Of a stretch of DNA of 64,000 nucleotides, positions 38,037 to 47,309 are shown one piece after another. Position numbers and translations under genes: made by a program. Below the pieces are notes generated by a model. It searched no databases and was not told the origin of the DNA. It worked only from the letters and a program-made list of their open reading frames with translations. Location: the NCBI RefSeq assembly GCF_900116555.1, contig NZ_FPAT01000005.1, positions 124,001 through 188,000 on the forward strand, written 5' to 3'. Within the stretch, counting starts at the first letter, position 1, and every line of letters begins with the position of its first letter. This DNA comes from Actinopolyspora lacussalsi subsp. righensis. Its GTDB lineage: Bacteria > Actinomycetota > Actinomycetes > Mycobacteriales > Pseudonocardiaceae.

Positions 38037-38060
38037 GTACATCGGGGAGGGAGGTCACGT

Positions 38061-39608
38061 TCACAGCGACAGGGTCATGTCCCTGAACTCGGGCCACACG
38101 CGCTGCCAGTCGACACCGGTGACGTCGGCGAGGTGGATCGGTTGTCCCCGCACCACGTTGTCCACCCCCGGACCGTTGTTCACGGTACCGACCCGACGAA
38201 CCCCGTCGAAGTGCTCACGCACCCCGGGCGCGATCTCACCGATGTGGATCACGGTGGTGATTCCGGCGGGGGGATGCCCGAAGAACCAGAATCCCCGCGA
38301 GCCGCTGTAGGCATCGGGAAGGTCGGCTCGCCTCCCGTGGAACTCCACCGCCGAGGCGGTCCAGTAGTGCGAACCGAGCACCACGGTGTGTTCCCGCTGC
38401 CGCGGTGGAAGATCTCGGTAGATATCGCCCACATCGGTGGCCAGCTCGGGCCATCCGATCTCGCTGCCGCGGAAGTCGACCGGGCTGGTGTCACGTTCGG
38501 CGAAGGACTCCACCGAGGCGATGGGCAGCGACTGCACCGTCACCACCACCGACACGGCCAGTGCGGGCCAGGCCAGTCATCCCCGACCACGCCGGTTCTT
38601 CCCCACGAGGGCCTCGCGGCGACGCTGGAATCCCAGCGCGCCCGCCGCCCACAGCGCGGGGAACACCCCCGCCACGTAGTACGGTTTGCCGCCCACCGCC
38701 AGGAACACCACGAGCACCCCGACCGCGCTCCACCCCAGGAACCGGTAGGGGCGCGTCTCCTCGGCGCGCAGCAGTCGCCACAGGCCGTACCCGCCGAGCA
38801 CCAGACCGAACACCAGCCCCAACAGGGCGAGCATGCCGACGAAACTGAACAACCGCCCTCCTACCGAAGTCATCTCGGTCGAGGAGGAACTTGCCACGGC
38901 CAGCTGTGGCCAGCCGTGCGTGAACTGCCACACCACGGTCGGAACGGTCACCACTACCGCGATCAGCGCACCCACCCACAACAGTGGCCGCCGAAAGATC
39001 GCACGGGGACCGAGGACTGCCAGCGTCAGCAGGACAACCACCACGAACACGGCGATGTGGATCTTGACCTGCACGCTCAGGGCCACCACCACACCGGACA
39101 ACAGCAGCAACCGATCGTCGGACTCACCCGCGCAGTGGGTACGTACCCATCGCAGGAGCAGCAACGTCAGCAGTGTCCAGCCCAGGATGTCGAGACCTAT
39201 GGTGTTGAGATTGCGGTACATCGACGCGAAGGCGAGCACGAAGGCCGTCGCGGTGAAAGCCTGCGCACGACGGTCACCTCCCACTTCGCGGGCGACGAGC
39301 GCGGCCACCACCGCTCCCAGTCCGAAGGCGAGGATCGAGGGGGCGCGCAACGCGATCAGCGAACCGGGGAACAACCACTCCATGGCCGCGGCGAGCAACG
39401 GAACGACCGGCTGCTGGTCGGCGTATCCCCAGGCCGGGTTCGTACCGGCGATCACGAAGTACAGTTCGTCCCCGAAGTAGCCGTACCGCCCGGCGAAGGC
39501 GAACATCACCGCTACGGCCACCACGACGACGGCCGAGACCGGAACGAGCGCGAACGAACGACGAGCGGGGAACGGACCGCTCCCCGCCTCCCGCACGGTG
39601 CTCTCCAC
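38061..39608 (-). pseudogene. GT39/PMT-like membrane glycosyltransferase interrupted by in-frame TGA
   Basis: A 516-codon frame is split by one TGA at 38577-38579. The upstream 343 residues hold an ArnT/PMT-type membrane domain: the luminal acidic motif YGYFGDELYFV near residue 45 and about nine membrane spans. The remaining 172 codons continue in the same frame as LAWPALAVSVVVTVQSLP (another span) and a ~135-residue extracytoplasmic domain with WPELATDVGDIYRDLP and GSRGFWFFGHPPAG. Nothing else in the reading frame is lost, so a Trp TGG to TGA change is a simple explanation. It starts at GTG 39608 after GGAGGGAG. It could be a recent null mutation, a read-through product or a sequencing error. 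Confidence 0.82.
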
Positions 39609-39693
39609 GACGTTCTCCCTCCGTACCGAGAATCGTGTACCGACCGGAGCGAGGAAACCCGACGTCCGGTCCCACCCCGGACGGAAGCCTCGG

Positions 39694-41880
39694 CTACGAG
39701 GCGTCCGACGCGGGTGCGTTCTCCCGCAGCAATTCCGTCATCTCCGACGCCGACAGCACCTCGGAGCAGAACGGGCCGGATCCGATGTCACAACCCTGCT
39801 CCCGCCACAACCGGGCCTGTCCCCCGGTACGCACTTCCGGCACTGCCAACGGAATGCCGCAGGAACGCACCAGTGGGACCATACCGCCGAGCGCCCTGAG
39901 CTCCGGGGACTCGAAGGTCTCGTCCTCCTCGGCGAGTCGGACGAGATCGGGCGCCAGCAGCACCGCACGGGTGGGGAACTTCCGCAGGAAGCGCAGTTCG
40001 GCTGGAGCGGCGCGGAACTCGTGGGCCGCCGTACGCACCCCCATGTCCGCCAGGGTCGCGACGTTGTCAACGGCTTCCCCGCCGGTTCCCATCAATGCCG
40101 TCATCGACATGCACAGCAGCAGCCGGCTCGGGTCCGGCGATTCCTCCTCGACGACGCGTCGAACGCGGGACACCAGATCCGGGTCGCGGGACTGGTTGGG
40201 ACTGAGCCCCACCACGAGCTGGTGGTCGAATCCGGCCGCGTGCCACTCGGACAGCTGTCGCCAGGCGGTGCGCAGCGTCCAGTCGCGCAACGCGAGGGTG
40301 ATACCGGAACGTTCGGCCAGGCGGAGACACGCATCGTGCTCCAGCCGTTCGTGGCCCTCCGGCTGCCACGCCAGCCGTGCCTCGACTGCCACGATCTCTC
40401 CGTCGGCCAGCGAAACCAGTGGCCGGTAACCGACCTCGAACTCCCCGAGTTCCAGAGCGCCGGGCATGATGGCGGCCAGTTTGGCCTCGGTCAGTTCGAC
40501 GGGAGCCCGGTGCGGGTCGAACACGGCCCACTGTCGTTTCCCGGCCTTCTCCGCACTGCGCAGCGCCACTCCCGCGGCCCACAACATGTCGGTGGGCTCC
40601 GCATCGCCGACCGAACGCTGTACGACACCGATGCTGGCCGTGGGCGCCAAGCCGTTGCCGTTGATGTAGATCGGCTCGTCGAGTTCGGTGTTGATCAGCT
40701 CGGCGAACTCCGCGATTCCCGGAGTACCGGGGCACTGCCGGAGCAGCACGGCGAACTCGGTTCCACCGATCCGGGCGACCAGCCCGTCCTCGTCCCGGAC
40801 GAGTCCGGAGAGCCGGTTGGCGACCGACTGCACGATGCTGTCACCGATCTCGTAACCGAGCCCGTGGTTGATGAGCCCGAAACCGTCGAGCCGCAGCTGG
40901 TAGAGCGTGAGCCGCTCATCGGGCGCGAAGGAGGCGAGTGCCCCTTCCAACCTCGTACGGAAGTGCTGGCGGTTCGCCAGACCGGTGATCGGATCGTGCA
41001 GTGTCTGGAAGTAGAGCTGTTCCTGCAGGTCGTTGAGTTCGCGCAGATCCTCGACCATCAGCACGAGCCGGTAAGCCTCGCCGTCCGTGTCGCGCAGCAC
41101 CGAGACGGCGATGTAGGTCCACGCCCTCGTGCCGTCGGCCCGCACCAGATTGCGGCGTTCACGCAGCCCGCTGCGCAGGCCCTGCAGCAGCTCGACGTAG
41201 TTGGTCGAGACGATCTCCGCTTCACCGGGGTCGAACAGTTCGGTGACGGCGGTGGAGACCAGTTCCGTCGCGCTGTAACCGAGAGTCCGCTCCAGCGCCG
41301 GATTGACCTCCCGAAACGTACCGTCGAGGTCACACAGTCCGATACCGATCGGGGTGGTGTTGAATACCTCCCGGAAGCGGTCCTCGCTGACGCGCAGCTT
41401 GCGCTCGGCATCCAGTTTGGACCACAGCAGTGCGCGCTTGAGGGTTTCCTGCTGTTCGAGAGCACTACCCCGATCGGCCTCGGCGTATCCGGAGGCGACG
41501 GAGGCCAGCAGGGTCAGCACCCGCCGCGCGGATTCGTTCGAGGGGCCGGGCAACAGGGTGCGGCACAGCAGTTCCAGACTGCGGGTGAGGCTGTCCTCCC
41601 CGGTGGCGTGCAGGCTCACCAACCGGGTTCCCACCGAGTGACCGGTCGTCTCGATCCGCTCCGGCCGCCGAAGTCCTTCGAGAATCAACTCGATCAGTTC
41701 ACGGAGCTCGGATTCCAGTGAACCGAGAGCCATCGGTATGTAGGCGGTGTGGCTCAACCATCGGGCCCACTGGGTGGCCAGATCGGCACACCATCGTCCG
41801 CTCTCCCATGTGGCCACCCTCTCGTCCTGGCCTGCCCCATCGTCGATCGGGAGATCCCGGTCCGAACTCGCGTGGCTCAT
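39694..41880 (-). CDS. PAS-GGDEF-EAL protein with degenerate catalytic motifs
   Basis: 728-residue cyclic-di-GMP-type signalling protein. Order: N-terminal helical region (1-165), PAS/PAC (about 170-290, FNTTPIGIGLCDLDGTFREVNPALERTLGY), GGDEF domain (about 300-460) and EAL domain (about 470-720). The GGDEF signature reads IGGTEFAVLL, with Thr for the catalytic-site Asp, and no RxxD inhibitory site is obvious. The EAL signature reads VEARLAW instead of EALLRW, and the DDFGTG loop position reads LADMGVRTAA. Both enzymatic activities therefore look lost. The domain plan resembles Streptomyces RmdA/CdgA-type proteins; a c-di-GMP sensor or scaffold role is possible. It lies between the broken GT39 gene and a DUF574 gene on the same strand. 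Confidence 0.88.
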   Translation of the reverse strand: MSHASSDRDLPIDDGAGQDERVATWESGRWCADLATQWARWLSHTAYIPMALGSLESELRELIELILEGLRRPERIETTGHSVGTRLVSLHATGEDSLTRSLELLCRTLLPGPSNESARRVLTLLASVASGYAEADRGSALEQQETLKRALLWSKLDAERKLRVSEDRFREVFNTTPIGIGLCDLDGTFREVNPALERTLGYSATELVSTAVTELFDPGEAEIVSTNYVELLQGLRSGLRERRNLVRADGTRAWTYIAVSVLRDTDGEAYRLVLMVEDLRELNDLQEQLYFQTLHDPITGLANRQHFRTRLEGALASFAPDERLTLYQLRLDGFGLINHGLGYEIGDSIVQSVANRLSGLVRDEDGLVARIGGTEFAVLLRQCPGTPGIAEFAELINTELDEPIYINGNGLAPTASIGVVQRSVGDAEPTDMLWAAGVALRSAEKAGKRQWAVFDPHRAPVELTEAKLAAIMPGALELGEFEVGYRPLVSLADGEIVAVEARLAWQPEGHERLEHDACLRLAERSGITLALRDWTLRTAWRQLSEWHAAGFDHQLVVGLSPNQSRDPDLVSRVRRVVEEESPDPSRLLLCMSMTALMGTGGEAVDNVATLADMGVRTAAHEFRAAPAELRFLRKFPTRAVLLAPDLVRLAEEDETFESPELRALGGMVPLVRSCGIPLAVPEVRTGGQARLWREQGCDIGSGPFCSEVLSASEMTELLRENAPASDAS

Positions 41881-42015
41881 CTCATCAATCCCACGTTCAG
41901 GGTATTTACTTCCGAGGGAAAGCAGATTATCGCAACGGTATGTATTTCGGCAGTCCGGCTGGGCAACATGCCTAACTCCTCGGAAAGAAAAATTACGCTG
42001 CGAAAACAGCAGAAA

Positions 42016-42825
42016 TCACGCTTTGTAGCCAACTCCGGCGTAGATCTGCGCCGATCCGGGGGTCTCGGCATGCAGGCCGTCGTCGTCCGGACGCCACAGC
42101 GCCGTTCCAACCACTCCGGGGTCGAGCAGTTCGAAACCGTCGAACAGTTCGGTGATCTCGGCGTGGGAACGCGGATGGATCGGGTCGGCGCTCTGCCGCA
42201 TCACCTCGGCGACCCCGAGCATGTCCTCGGGCCTGATATCGGCGGTGAAATGCGAGAGCGCCAGGTAGCTGCCGGGGGGCAGTGCTTCGCGGTAACGGCG
42301 CATGACGTCGACCGGATCGTTCTCGGGAGCGGCGAAGTGCAGCACACCGACCATCAGCAACCCGATGGGCCGGGACAGATCCAGCAGGTTCGTGGTTCGC
42401 GGGTGCCCGAATACGCCTTCCGGATCGAGGAGGTCCGCCTGCAGCATCGTCGCGTTCGGATCGTCGCGCAGCAACAACTCGCTGTGGGCGACCGCGACGG
42501 GCTCGTTGTCGGCGTAGACGACCCTGGAGTTCTCGTCGACGTCCCGCGCGATCTCGTGAACATTGCCGACGGTGGGAATGCCCGATCCGATATCGATGAA
42601 CTGCCTGATACCCGCGTCTTCGAGAGTCAGCACCGCACGTCGCAGGAAAGCACGGTTGAGACGGGCGACGTGCCGGGCACTCGGTAACGCGGCCAGGAAC
42701 TTCTCGCCCAGTCTGCGGTCGGCGGCGAAATTGTGGGCACCACCCAGCAAATAGTCGTATATCCGCGCCGCGCTGGGAACCTCCTCGTCCACATCACGCG
42801 GCAGCCAATCCGTCTGTTCCGTCAC
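42016..42825 (-). CDS. DUF574-family SAM-dependent methyltransferase
   Basis: 269-residue protein of the actinobacterial SAM-methyltransferase family PF04672 (DUF574). It starts DVDEEVPSAARIYDYLLGGAHNFAADR, the family signature, and has a Rossmann SAM motif FIDIGSGIPTVGNVHEIA and the acidic strand RVVYADNEPVAVAH. Two adjacent GTGs after AAGGGGG compete as start; the second (42825) has better spacing. A longer frame upstream is cysteine-rich and unsupported. Substrate unknown; paralogues are numerous in streptomycetes and relatives. Confidence 0.9.
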   Translation of the reverse strand: MTEQTDWLPRDVDEEVPSAARIYDYLLGGAHNFAADRRLGEKFLAALPSARHVARLNRAFLRRAVLTLEDAGIRQFIDIGSGIPTVGNVHEIARDVDENSRVVYADNEPVAVAHSELLLRDDPNATMLQADLLDPEGVFGHPRTTNLLDLSRPIGLLMVGVLHFAAPENDPVDVMRRYREALPPGSYLALSHFTADIRPEDMLGVAEVMRQSADPIHPRSHAEITELFDGFELLDPGVVGTALWRPDDDGLHAETPGSAQIYAGVGYKA

Positions 42826-43048
42826 CACGCCCCCTTGCCGGTTCGTTCGCGTACACACGAGATTACTGGGCGCTCCGGACACCGCGAATGTCGCACCGAC
42901 ACGTCGGGACAACCGAATGTTGCCACCCTCGTCCGACCAACTCAGCCGGGTCGCGGATCGGGGACGGTCCTCGCAGCACGAGCAGAACACCGCCACGATG
43001 ACGATACTCGCCCGATCGAGCCCCGGTTGACCACCGGAAGCGGGAAGA

Positions 43049-43753
43049 TCACCAGAACGGAATCAGATCCGCCAACAGCCAGTTCGCTCCCAGCACCAGC
43101 GCTCCGAGAGCGATCAACAACCACAGCGACAGCCAGAGCATCGCAGGCGCCGCCGTCAGGCGCGCCAGCTGATCCGCATCGGAGTTGCTCGCCCCTCCCC
43201 TGCGACGCTTGCCGGACAACTCGAAAAGCGGACGGATGCCTCCCAACAGCAGGAACCACCCCAACAACTGCGCGAACAGCAGTTGAACACCGGGAGTGGC
43301 CCACCAGGAGACCGCGAACAACGCGGTGCCGGTCAGCAATACCGAGAGCACCCCGTAGAGATTGCGCAACGCGACGAGCAGCAACGCCAGCGCCACCACT
43401 GCGGCGCGAAGCAGCAGCGACACCCGATCCGCCGAAACCAACCACGCCGCCACCAGCCCCAGCAGCGAGACCGCCGGGTAACCAGCGAAGAGCGTGAGGA
43501 CCATCCCCGGACCGTGAGCCGGCCCGGTGGAGACGGTCAGGCCCGAGGTGTCCGAGTGCAGCCTGATGCCGTTGAGCCTGCGCCCGCTGAGCAGCGCCAC
43601 GACCGCATGACCACCTTCGTGTGCGATGGTGACCACGTTGCGCAGTACTGTCCAGCTCGCCCGGTAGATGACCAGCACCAGGGCGAGCAGGGCGACCACC
43701 GAAGCGGGCAGCGTTCCGGAGAACTCGGGCAGCAACCGGACGACGTCTTCCAC
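43049..43753 (-). CDS. M50-family membrane metalloprotease-like protein
   Basis: 234-residue polytopic protein with about six hydrophobic segments. The zinc motif HEGGH (VVTIAHEGGHAVVALLSGRRL, about residue 45) is in the first part, typical of M50B (SpoIVFB-related) proteins of actinobacteria. A clear distal NPxxDG motif is not seen; GIRPLFELSGKRRRGG is the nearest candidate, so protease activity is uncertain. It starts at GTG after AGAGGA. It lies 45 bp downstream of the EI24 gene on the same strand, so they may be co-transcribed. Confidence 0.8.
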   Translation of the reverse strand: MEDVVRLLPEFSGTLPASVVALLALVLVIYRASWTVLRNVVTIAHEGGHAVVALLSGRRLNGIRLHSDTSGLTVSTGPAHGPGMVLTLFAGYPAVSLLGLVAAWLVSADRVSLLLRAAVVALALLLVALRNLYGVLSVLLTGTALFAVSWWATPGVQLLFAQLLGWFLLLGGIRPLFELSGKRRRGGASNSDADQLARLTAAPAMLWLSLWLLIALGALVLGANWLLADLIPFW

Positions 43754-43798
43754 AGTGGATCCTCTTGAGACGGGGGCTCATCGACGGTGCCGACGTCG

Positions 43799-44590
43799 TC
43801 AGACCGTCCCAGCACCGTTGGTTCGGTTTCCGTCCGCCGTTGACTCGTCCGGCCACCGGGTACCCAGCACCCGATGCGCCAGCAGGGTTCCTCCGACCAC
43901 CGCGGCGGGAATCACCACGAGCTGAGCCACCGGTACCAGGCAGAGCAGGTACGCCGGTACCGCGAATCCGAGCACCGTACGTCGATGACGCCACAGTATC
44001 CGATGCCGGGTGCCGACCGTCATGCCGAGCCGCTGGAACACCGGCCCGGTCAGTTCGAGCGCGACCAGCCAGCCGCCGAAGAGCACACCGACCACCGGCA
44101 CCACTGTCTGGCCCAGCACCGGCACGAAGCCGAGCGGGAACAGGACCAAGGTGCCGATCACACCGATGAGCAACAGTCGCGACGCGTCGGCCAGTCCCCG
44201 CGACAGCAGTCGTAGCCAGCCCACGCCCTCATCACCGTCGAGGCCGCGCTCCCGTTCGGTGCGCTCGGCGATGTGATCGTAGAACGGCCCCCCGATCAAC
44301 AGGGTCAGTGCTATGAACGACACCGAGCCGAGCAGCACCGCTCCGGCGATCAACGCGAGTGCCAGCAGCCCCCGGAACGAGCGACGCCACCATTCCGACC
44401 AGCCGTCGGCGAAGGGGGTCAACCAGCCCGCGAGATCACCGCTGAAGAAGGCCAGCACGACGATTCCGGCCAGCAGCAGCAGACTGCTCAGCAGCGCGGG
44501 AACTCCGCCCAACAACAACATCCGCGGCGAACGCACGATGCTGGTGAAGCCGGTACCGAGATCACGGACACCGGCGGAGATGTGGTTCAT
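43799..44590 (-). CDS. EI24/CysZ-like membrane protein
   Basis: 263-residue protein with about five to six membrane segments and the EI24/CysZ domain: GFTSIVRSPRMLLLGGVPALLSSLLLL at the N-terminus, IALTLLIGGPFYDHIAERTER with the conserved GPFYD, and FVPVLGQTVVPVVGVLFGGWLVALE. E. coli CysZ is a sulfate channel; the function of actinobacterial members is not established. The C-terminal 20 residues are polar and acidic. Confidence 0.82.
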   Translation of the reverse strand: MNHISAGVRDLGTGFTSIVRSPRMLLLGGVPALLSSLLLLAGIVVLAFFSGDLAGWLTPFADGWSEWWRRSFRGLLALALIAGAVLLGSVSFIALTLLIGGPFYDHIAERTERERGLDGDEGVGWLRLLSRGLADASRLLLIGVIGTLVLFPLGFVPVLGQTVVPVVGVLFGGWLVALELTGPVFQRLGMTVGTRHRILWRHRRTVLGFAVPAYLLCLVPVAQLVVIPAAVVGGTLLAHRVLGTRWPDESTADGNRTNGAGTV

Positions 44591-44706
44591 CAGAGGTAGA
44601 GCCTCGCTGTGGGCGGCATTGTCCCCACGATCCTATGAGAGGCCACCCGTTCGGCGGTGTCGGCGGTTACTCGGCGCGGCCAACCTTCGACAATACCCGT
44701 GAGCGG

Positions 44707-44742
44707 GTTGTCCGCCGGTCGTGACGGCGGCCGGCGGACAAC
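44707..44742 (-). terminator. Terminator of the 2-oxoacid dehydrogenase operon
   Basis: A perfect 12-bp stem, GTTGTCCGCCGG with CCGGCGGACAAC, around a 12-base loop, nine bases beyond the E2 stop codon on the minus strand. Confidence 0.75.
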
Positions 44743-44750
44743 CTCGGTCT

Positions 44751-46052
44751 CTAGGCGATGATCCGGATGGGGTCCTGCAGCAGCGAGGTGAGCTGCTGCA
44801 TGAACACGGCCCCCACGGCACCGTCGACCGCACGGTGATCGGCGGACAGGGTCATGCGCATCATCTTGCGCACCACGAACTCCCCGTCGTGGACCTGCAC
44901 CTCCTCGCGGGTCGCGCCCACGGCGAGGATGGCCGCCTCGGGCGGGTTGATGACCGCCGAGAACTCCTCGATACCGAACATGCCCAGGTTGGACACGCTG
45001 AAGGTACTTCCGGACATCTCGTCGGGCTTGAGCTTGCCGTCCCTGGCGCGTTCGGCCTTCTCCTTGCCCTCCGCCGCGATCTCGGAGACGCTCTTGCGGT
45101 CGGCGTCGGGGATGACCGGTACGACCAGACCCGAGTCCAGCGCCACGGCGACCCCGAGATGAACCCGGTTGTGCTGGAACAGCTTCTCGTCCCGGAACGA
45201 GACGTTGACCGAGGGATTCGCGCGCAGCGCGGTGGCACAGGCCTTGACCACCAGGTCGTTCACGCTGACCTTCGGGCCGCCGGAGGCCTGCAGCCGTTCG
45301 TTGAGGTCGGAGCGGAACGAGACCAGGTCGGTGACGTCCACGGCACTGGTCAGGTAGAAGTGCGGCGCCTGCTGTTTGCTCTCGGTCAGCCGCCGAGCCG
45401 TGACCTTGCGGATGTTGCTCAACGGGATCTCTTCGAGATCCTGGCTCTGCTGGTGGGACTCCGAGCGCTCGGCCCGCTGTGGCTCCTGGGCCGGCTGCTG
45501 GGAGGACTCGGTGTCGGTCGTCGCCTCGGCCGCGGCCTCGATGTCGACCCTGATGATGCGTCCGCCGGGGCCCGTACCGGTCACGGTGGACAGGTCGACG
45601 CCCTTCTCCCTGGCGACGGCCCGGGCGAGCGGTGAGGCCTTCGGACGTTCGCGAGGACCGGCATCGGACTCCGTCGACGCGGCGGGCCGTGGCGCGGCGG
45701 TATTGGGAGAAGCGGTCTCGGTTGAACCGGACTCCGAGCTCGCCGCCGTGGTCGCGGAACCGCCGGTGGACCCGTCCGAGTCACCTCCGGAGGTGCCGGC
45801 GGCAGCGGCGGCACCCGATCCGTCACCCATGATCCCGATGGGGACACCGATGGGCACGGTCTCGCCCTCGGCGATGAGGATCTTCTCCAGCACCCCGTCG
45901 TCGTAGGCCTCCATCTCCATGACGGCCTTGTCGGTCTCGATATCGGCCACGACGTCGCCGCGGTTGATCTGGTCGCCCACCTGTTTGCGCCAGGCGGAGA
46001 TAACGCCTTCCTCCATCGTGTCGGACAGGCGCGGCATGTGAATCTCGGTCAT
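44751..46052 (-). CDS. pdhC: Dihydrolipoamide acyltransferase (E2) of a 2-oxoacid dehydrogenase complex
   Basis: 433-residue E2 core enzyme. One lipoyl domain (1-75) has the lipoylated lysine in ETDKAVMEMEAYDDG. A long Ala/Ser/Thr/Gly linker (80-130) precedes the peripheral-subunit-binding domain (ASPLARAVAREKGVDLSTVTGTGPGGRI), and a second charged linker the catalytic domain (from ~210), which ends with the active site SADHRAVDGA. The ATG at 46052 begins MTEIHMPRLSDTMEEG; the longer frame is shadow sequence. Last of four genes. Acyl specificity (pyruvate, acetoin or branched-chain) cannot be set firmly; pyruvate is the default from the E1 sequences. Confidence 0.9.
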   Translation of the reverse strand: MTEIHMPRLSDTMEEGVISAWRKQVGDQINRGDVVADIETDKAVMEMEAYDDGVLEKILIAEGETVPIGVPIGIMGDGSGAAAAAGTSGGDSDGSTGGSATTAASSESGSTETASPNTAAPRPAASTESDAGPRERPKASPLARAVAREKGVDLSTVTGTGPGGRIIRVDIEAAAEATTDTESSQQPAQEPQRAERSESHQQSQDLEEIPLSNIRKVTARRLTESKQQAPHFYLTSAVDVTDLVSFRSDLNERLQASGGPKVSVNDLVVKACATALRANPSVNVSFRDEKLFQHNRVHLGVAVALDSGLVVPVIPDADRKSVSEIAAEGKEKAERARDGKLKPDEMSGSTFSVSNLGMFGIEEFSAVINPPEAAILAVGATREEVQVHDGEFVVRKMMRMTLSADHRAVDGAVGAVFMQQLTSLLQDPIRIIA

Positions 46053-46176
46053 GGTCTTCCTCGGATCCTGGTGGTCCGGCTCACCCCGTGGCTCGGTCCG
46101 AACCGAACGCGGTCGCCGCCCGACGACCTCGTCCACCGGGCCGACGCGGTGAGCCTGCGCCTTGCTGCGGAATGTG

Positions 46177-47169
46177 TCAGCGACGATGTCCGACGGCGTC
46201 GAGTGTCTGCCGTACCGCCGCGTTGAGCGACTCGGCCGACGGCAGCGCCGCCCGCTCCAGAGGCTTGGCGTAGGGCAGCGGAACCTCGGCCGCGGCGACA
46301 CGACGTACCGGGGCGTCGAGGTAGTCGAAGGCACCGTCGGAGATGGAGGCCGCGATCTCGGCACCGATGCCGTAGGTCAACCAGTCGTCCTCCGCGATCA
46401 CGGCGCAACCGGTCTTGCGGACGGACTCCACCAGAGTCTCCCGGTCCAGCGGACGCAGGCTGCGCAGGTCGATCACCTCGGCGGAGATCCCCTCCTCACC
46501 CAGCTGGTCGGCGACCTGGGTAGCCACGGTGGCCATGCGCGAGTAGCCGATGATGGTGATGTCGCTGCCGGTGCGGGTGACACCGGCTCTGCCGATCTCC
46601 GCGGGCGGCATGTCGTCGGGAACCTCGCCCTTGGTGTTGTAGAGCGCGAGGTTCTCCAGGAACAACACCGGATCGTTGTCGGCCAGCGAAGCCTTCAGCA
46701 GTGCCCTGGCGTCTGCCGGGGTGCTCGGTGCGACGACCTTCAGCCCGGGCACGAACGCGTAGTACAGCTCGATGTTCTGCGAATGCGTCGCACCCAGCTG
46801 CTGCCCACCACCGCCGGGGGTGCGCAGCACCATCGGGGCGTTGGACTGGCCGCCGAACATGCCGTAGATCTTCGCGGCGTGGTTGACGATCTGGTCGAGC
46901 GCCAGCAACGAGAAGTTGATCGTCATCAGCTCCACGACCGGACGCAGCCCCAGCATCGCGGCTCCCACCGCGGCTCCGACGAAACCCTCCTCGGCGATCG
47001 GGGTGTCGCGTACCCGCTTCTCGCCGAACTCCTCGAGCAGTCCCGCGGTGATCTTGTAGGAGCCCTCGAAGACTCCGATCTCTTCTCCGATCAGAAACAC
47101 GTTCTCATCGGAGAGCATTTCCTCGCGCAGCGTGTCGTGCAGCGCTTGCCGGTAAGTGATGACGGCCAA
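46177..47169 (-). CDS. pdhB: 2-Oxoacid dehydrogenase E1 beta subunit
   Basis: 330-residue E1-beta of the heterotetrameric thiamine-diphosphate E1. Family blocks: QALHDTLREEMLSDENVFLIGEEIG, RVRDTPIAEEGFVGAAVGAAMLGLRPVVELM, PVVLRTPGGGGQQLGATHSQ and EVIDLRSLRPLDRETLVESV. The invariant glutamate that activates ThDP is in EEIGVFEGSYKIT or the following acidic positions. It starts at TTG with AGGAG upstream, 140 bp after E1-alpha. Confidence 0.93.
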   Translation of the reverse strand: MAVITYRQALHDTLREEMLSDENVFLIGEEIGVFEGSYKITAGLLEEFGEKRVRDTPIAEEGFVGAAVGAAMLGLRPVVELMTINFSLLALDQIVNHAAKIYGMFGGQSNAPMVLRTPGGGGQQLGATHSQNIELYYAFVPGLKVVAPSTPADARALLKASLADNDPVLFLENLALYNTKGEVPDDMPPAEIGRAGVTRTGSDITIIGYSRMATVATQVADQLGEEGISAEVIDLRSLRPLDRETLVESVRKTGCAVIAEDDWLTYGIGAEIAASISDGAFDYLDAPVRRVAAAEVPLPYAKPLERAALPSAESLNAAVRQTLDAVGHRR

Positions 47170-47309
47170 CGGTGTATCTCCTGGACATGGTCGCGCCGTG
47201 GGGCCGCACGCACGGCCCCGGCGCCTCGTGGCGGGGTGTGATTCGACGGATCGCTCCCGCGACGCTCGTCAGAGCCGAGGCCGATCGCGGGGAGCGGGAA
47301 CGGTTTCCC

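Noticed and set aside
38061-38555. Separate 164-residue gene
   Set aside because: It is in frame with the upstream glycosyltransferase, lacks its own ribosome site and begins inside a membrane span; it is the C-terminal part of the interrupted gene.
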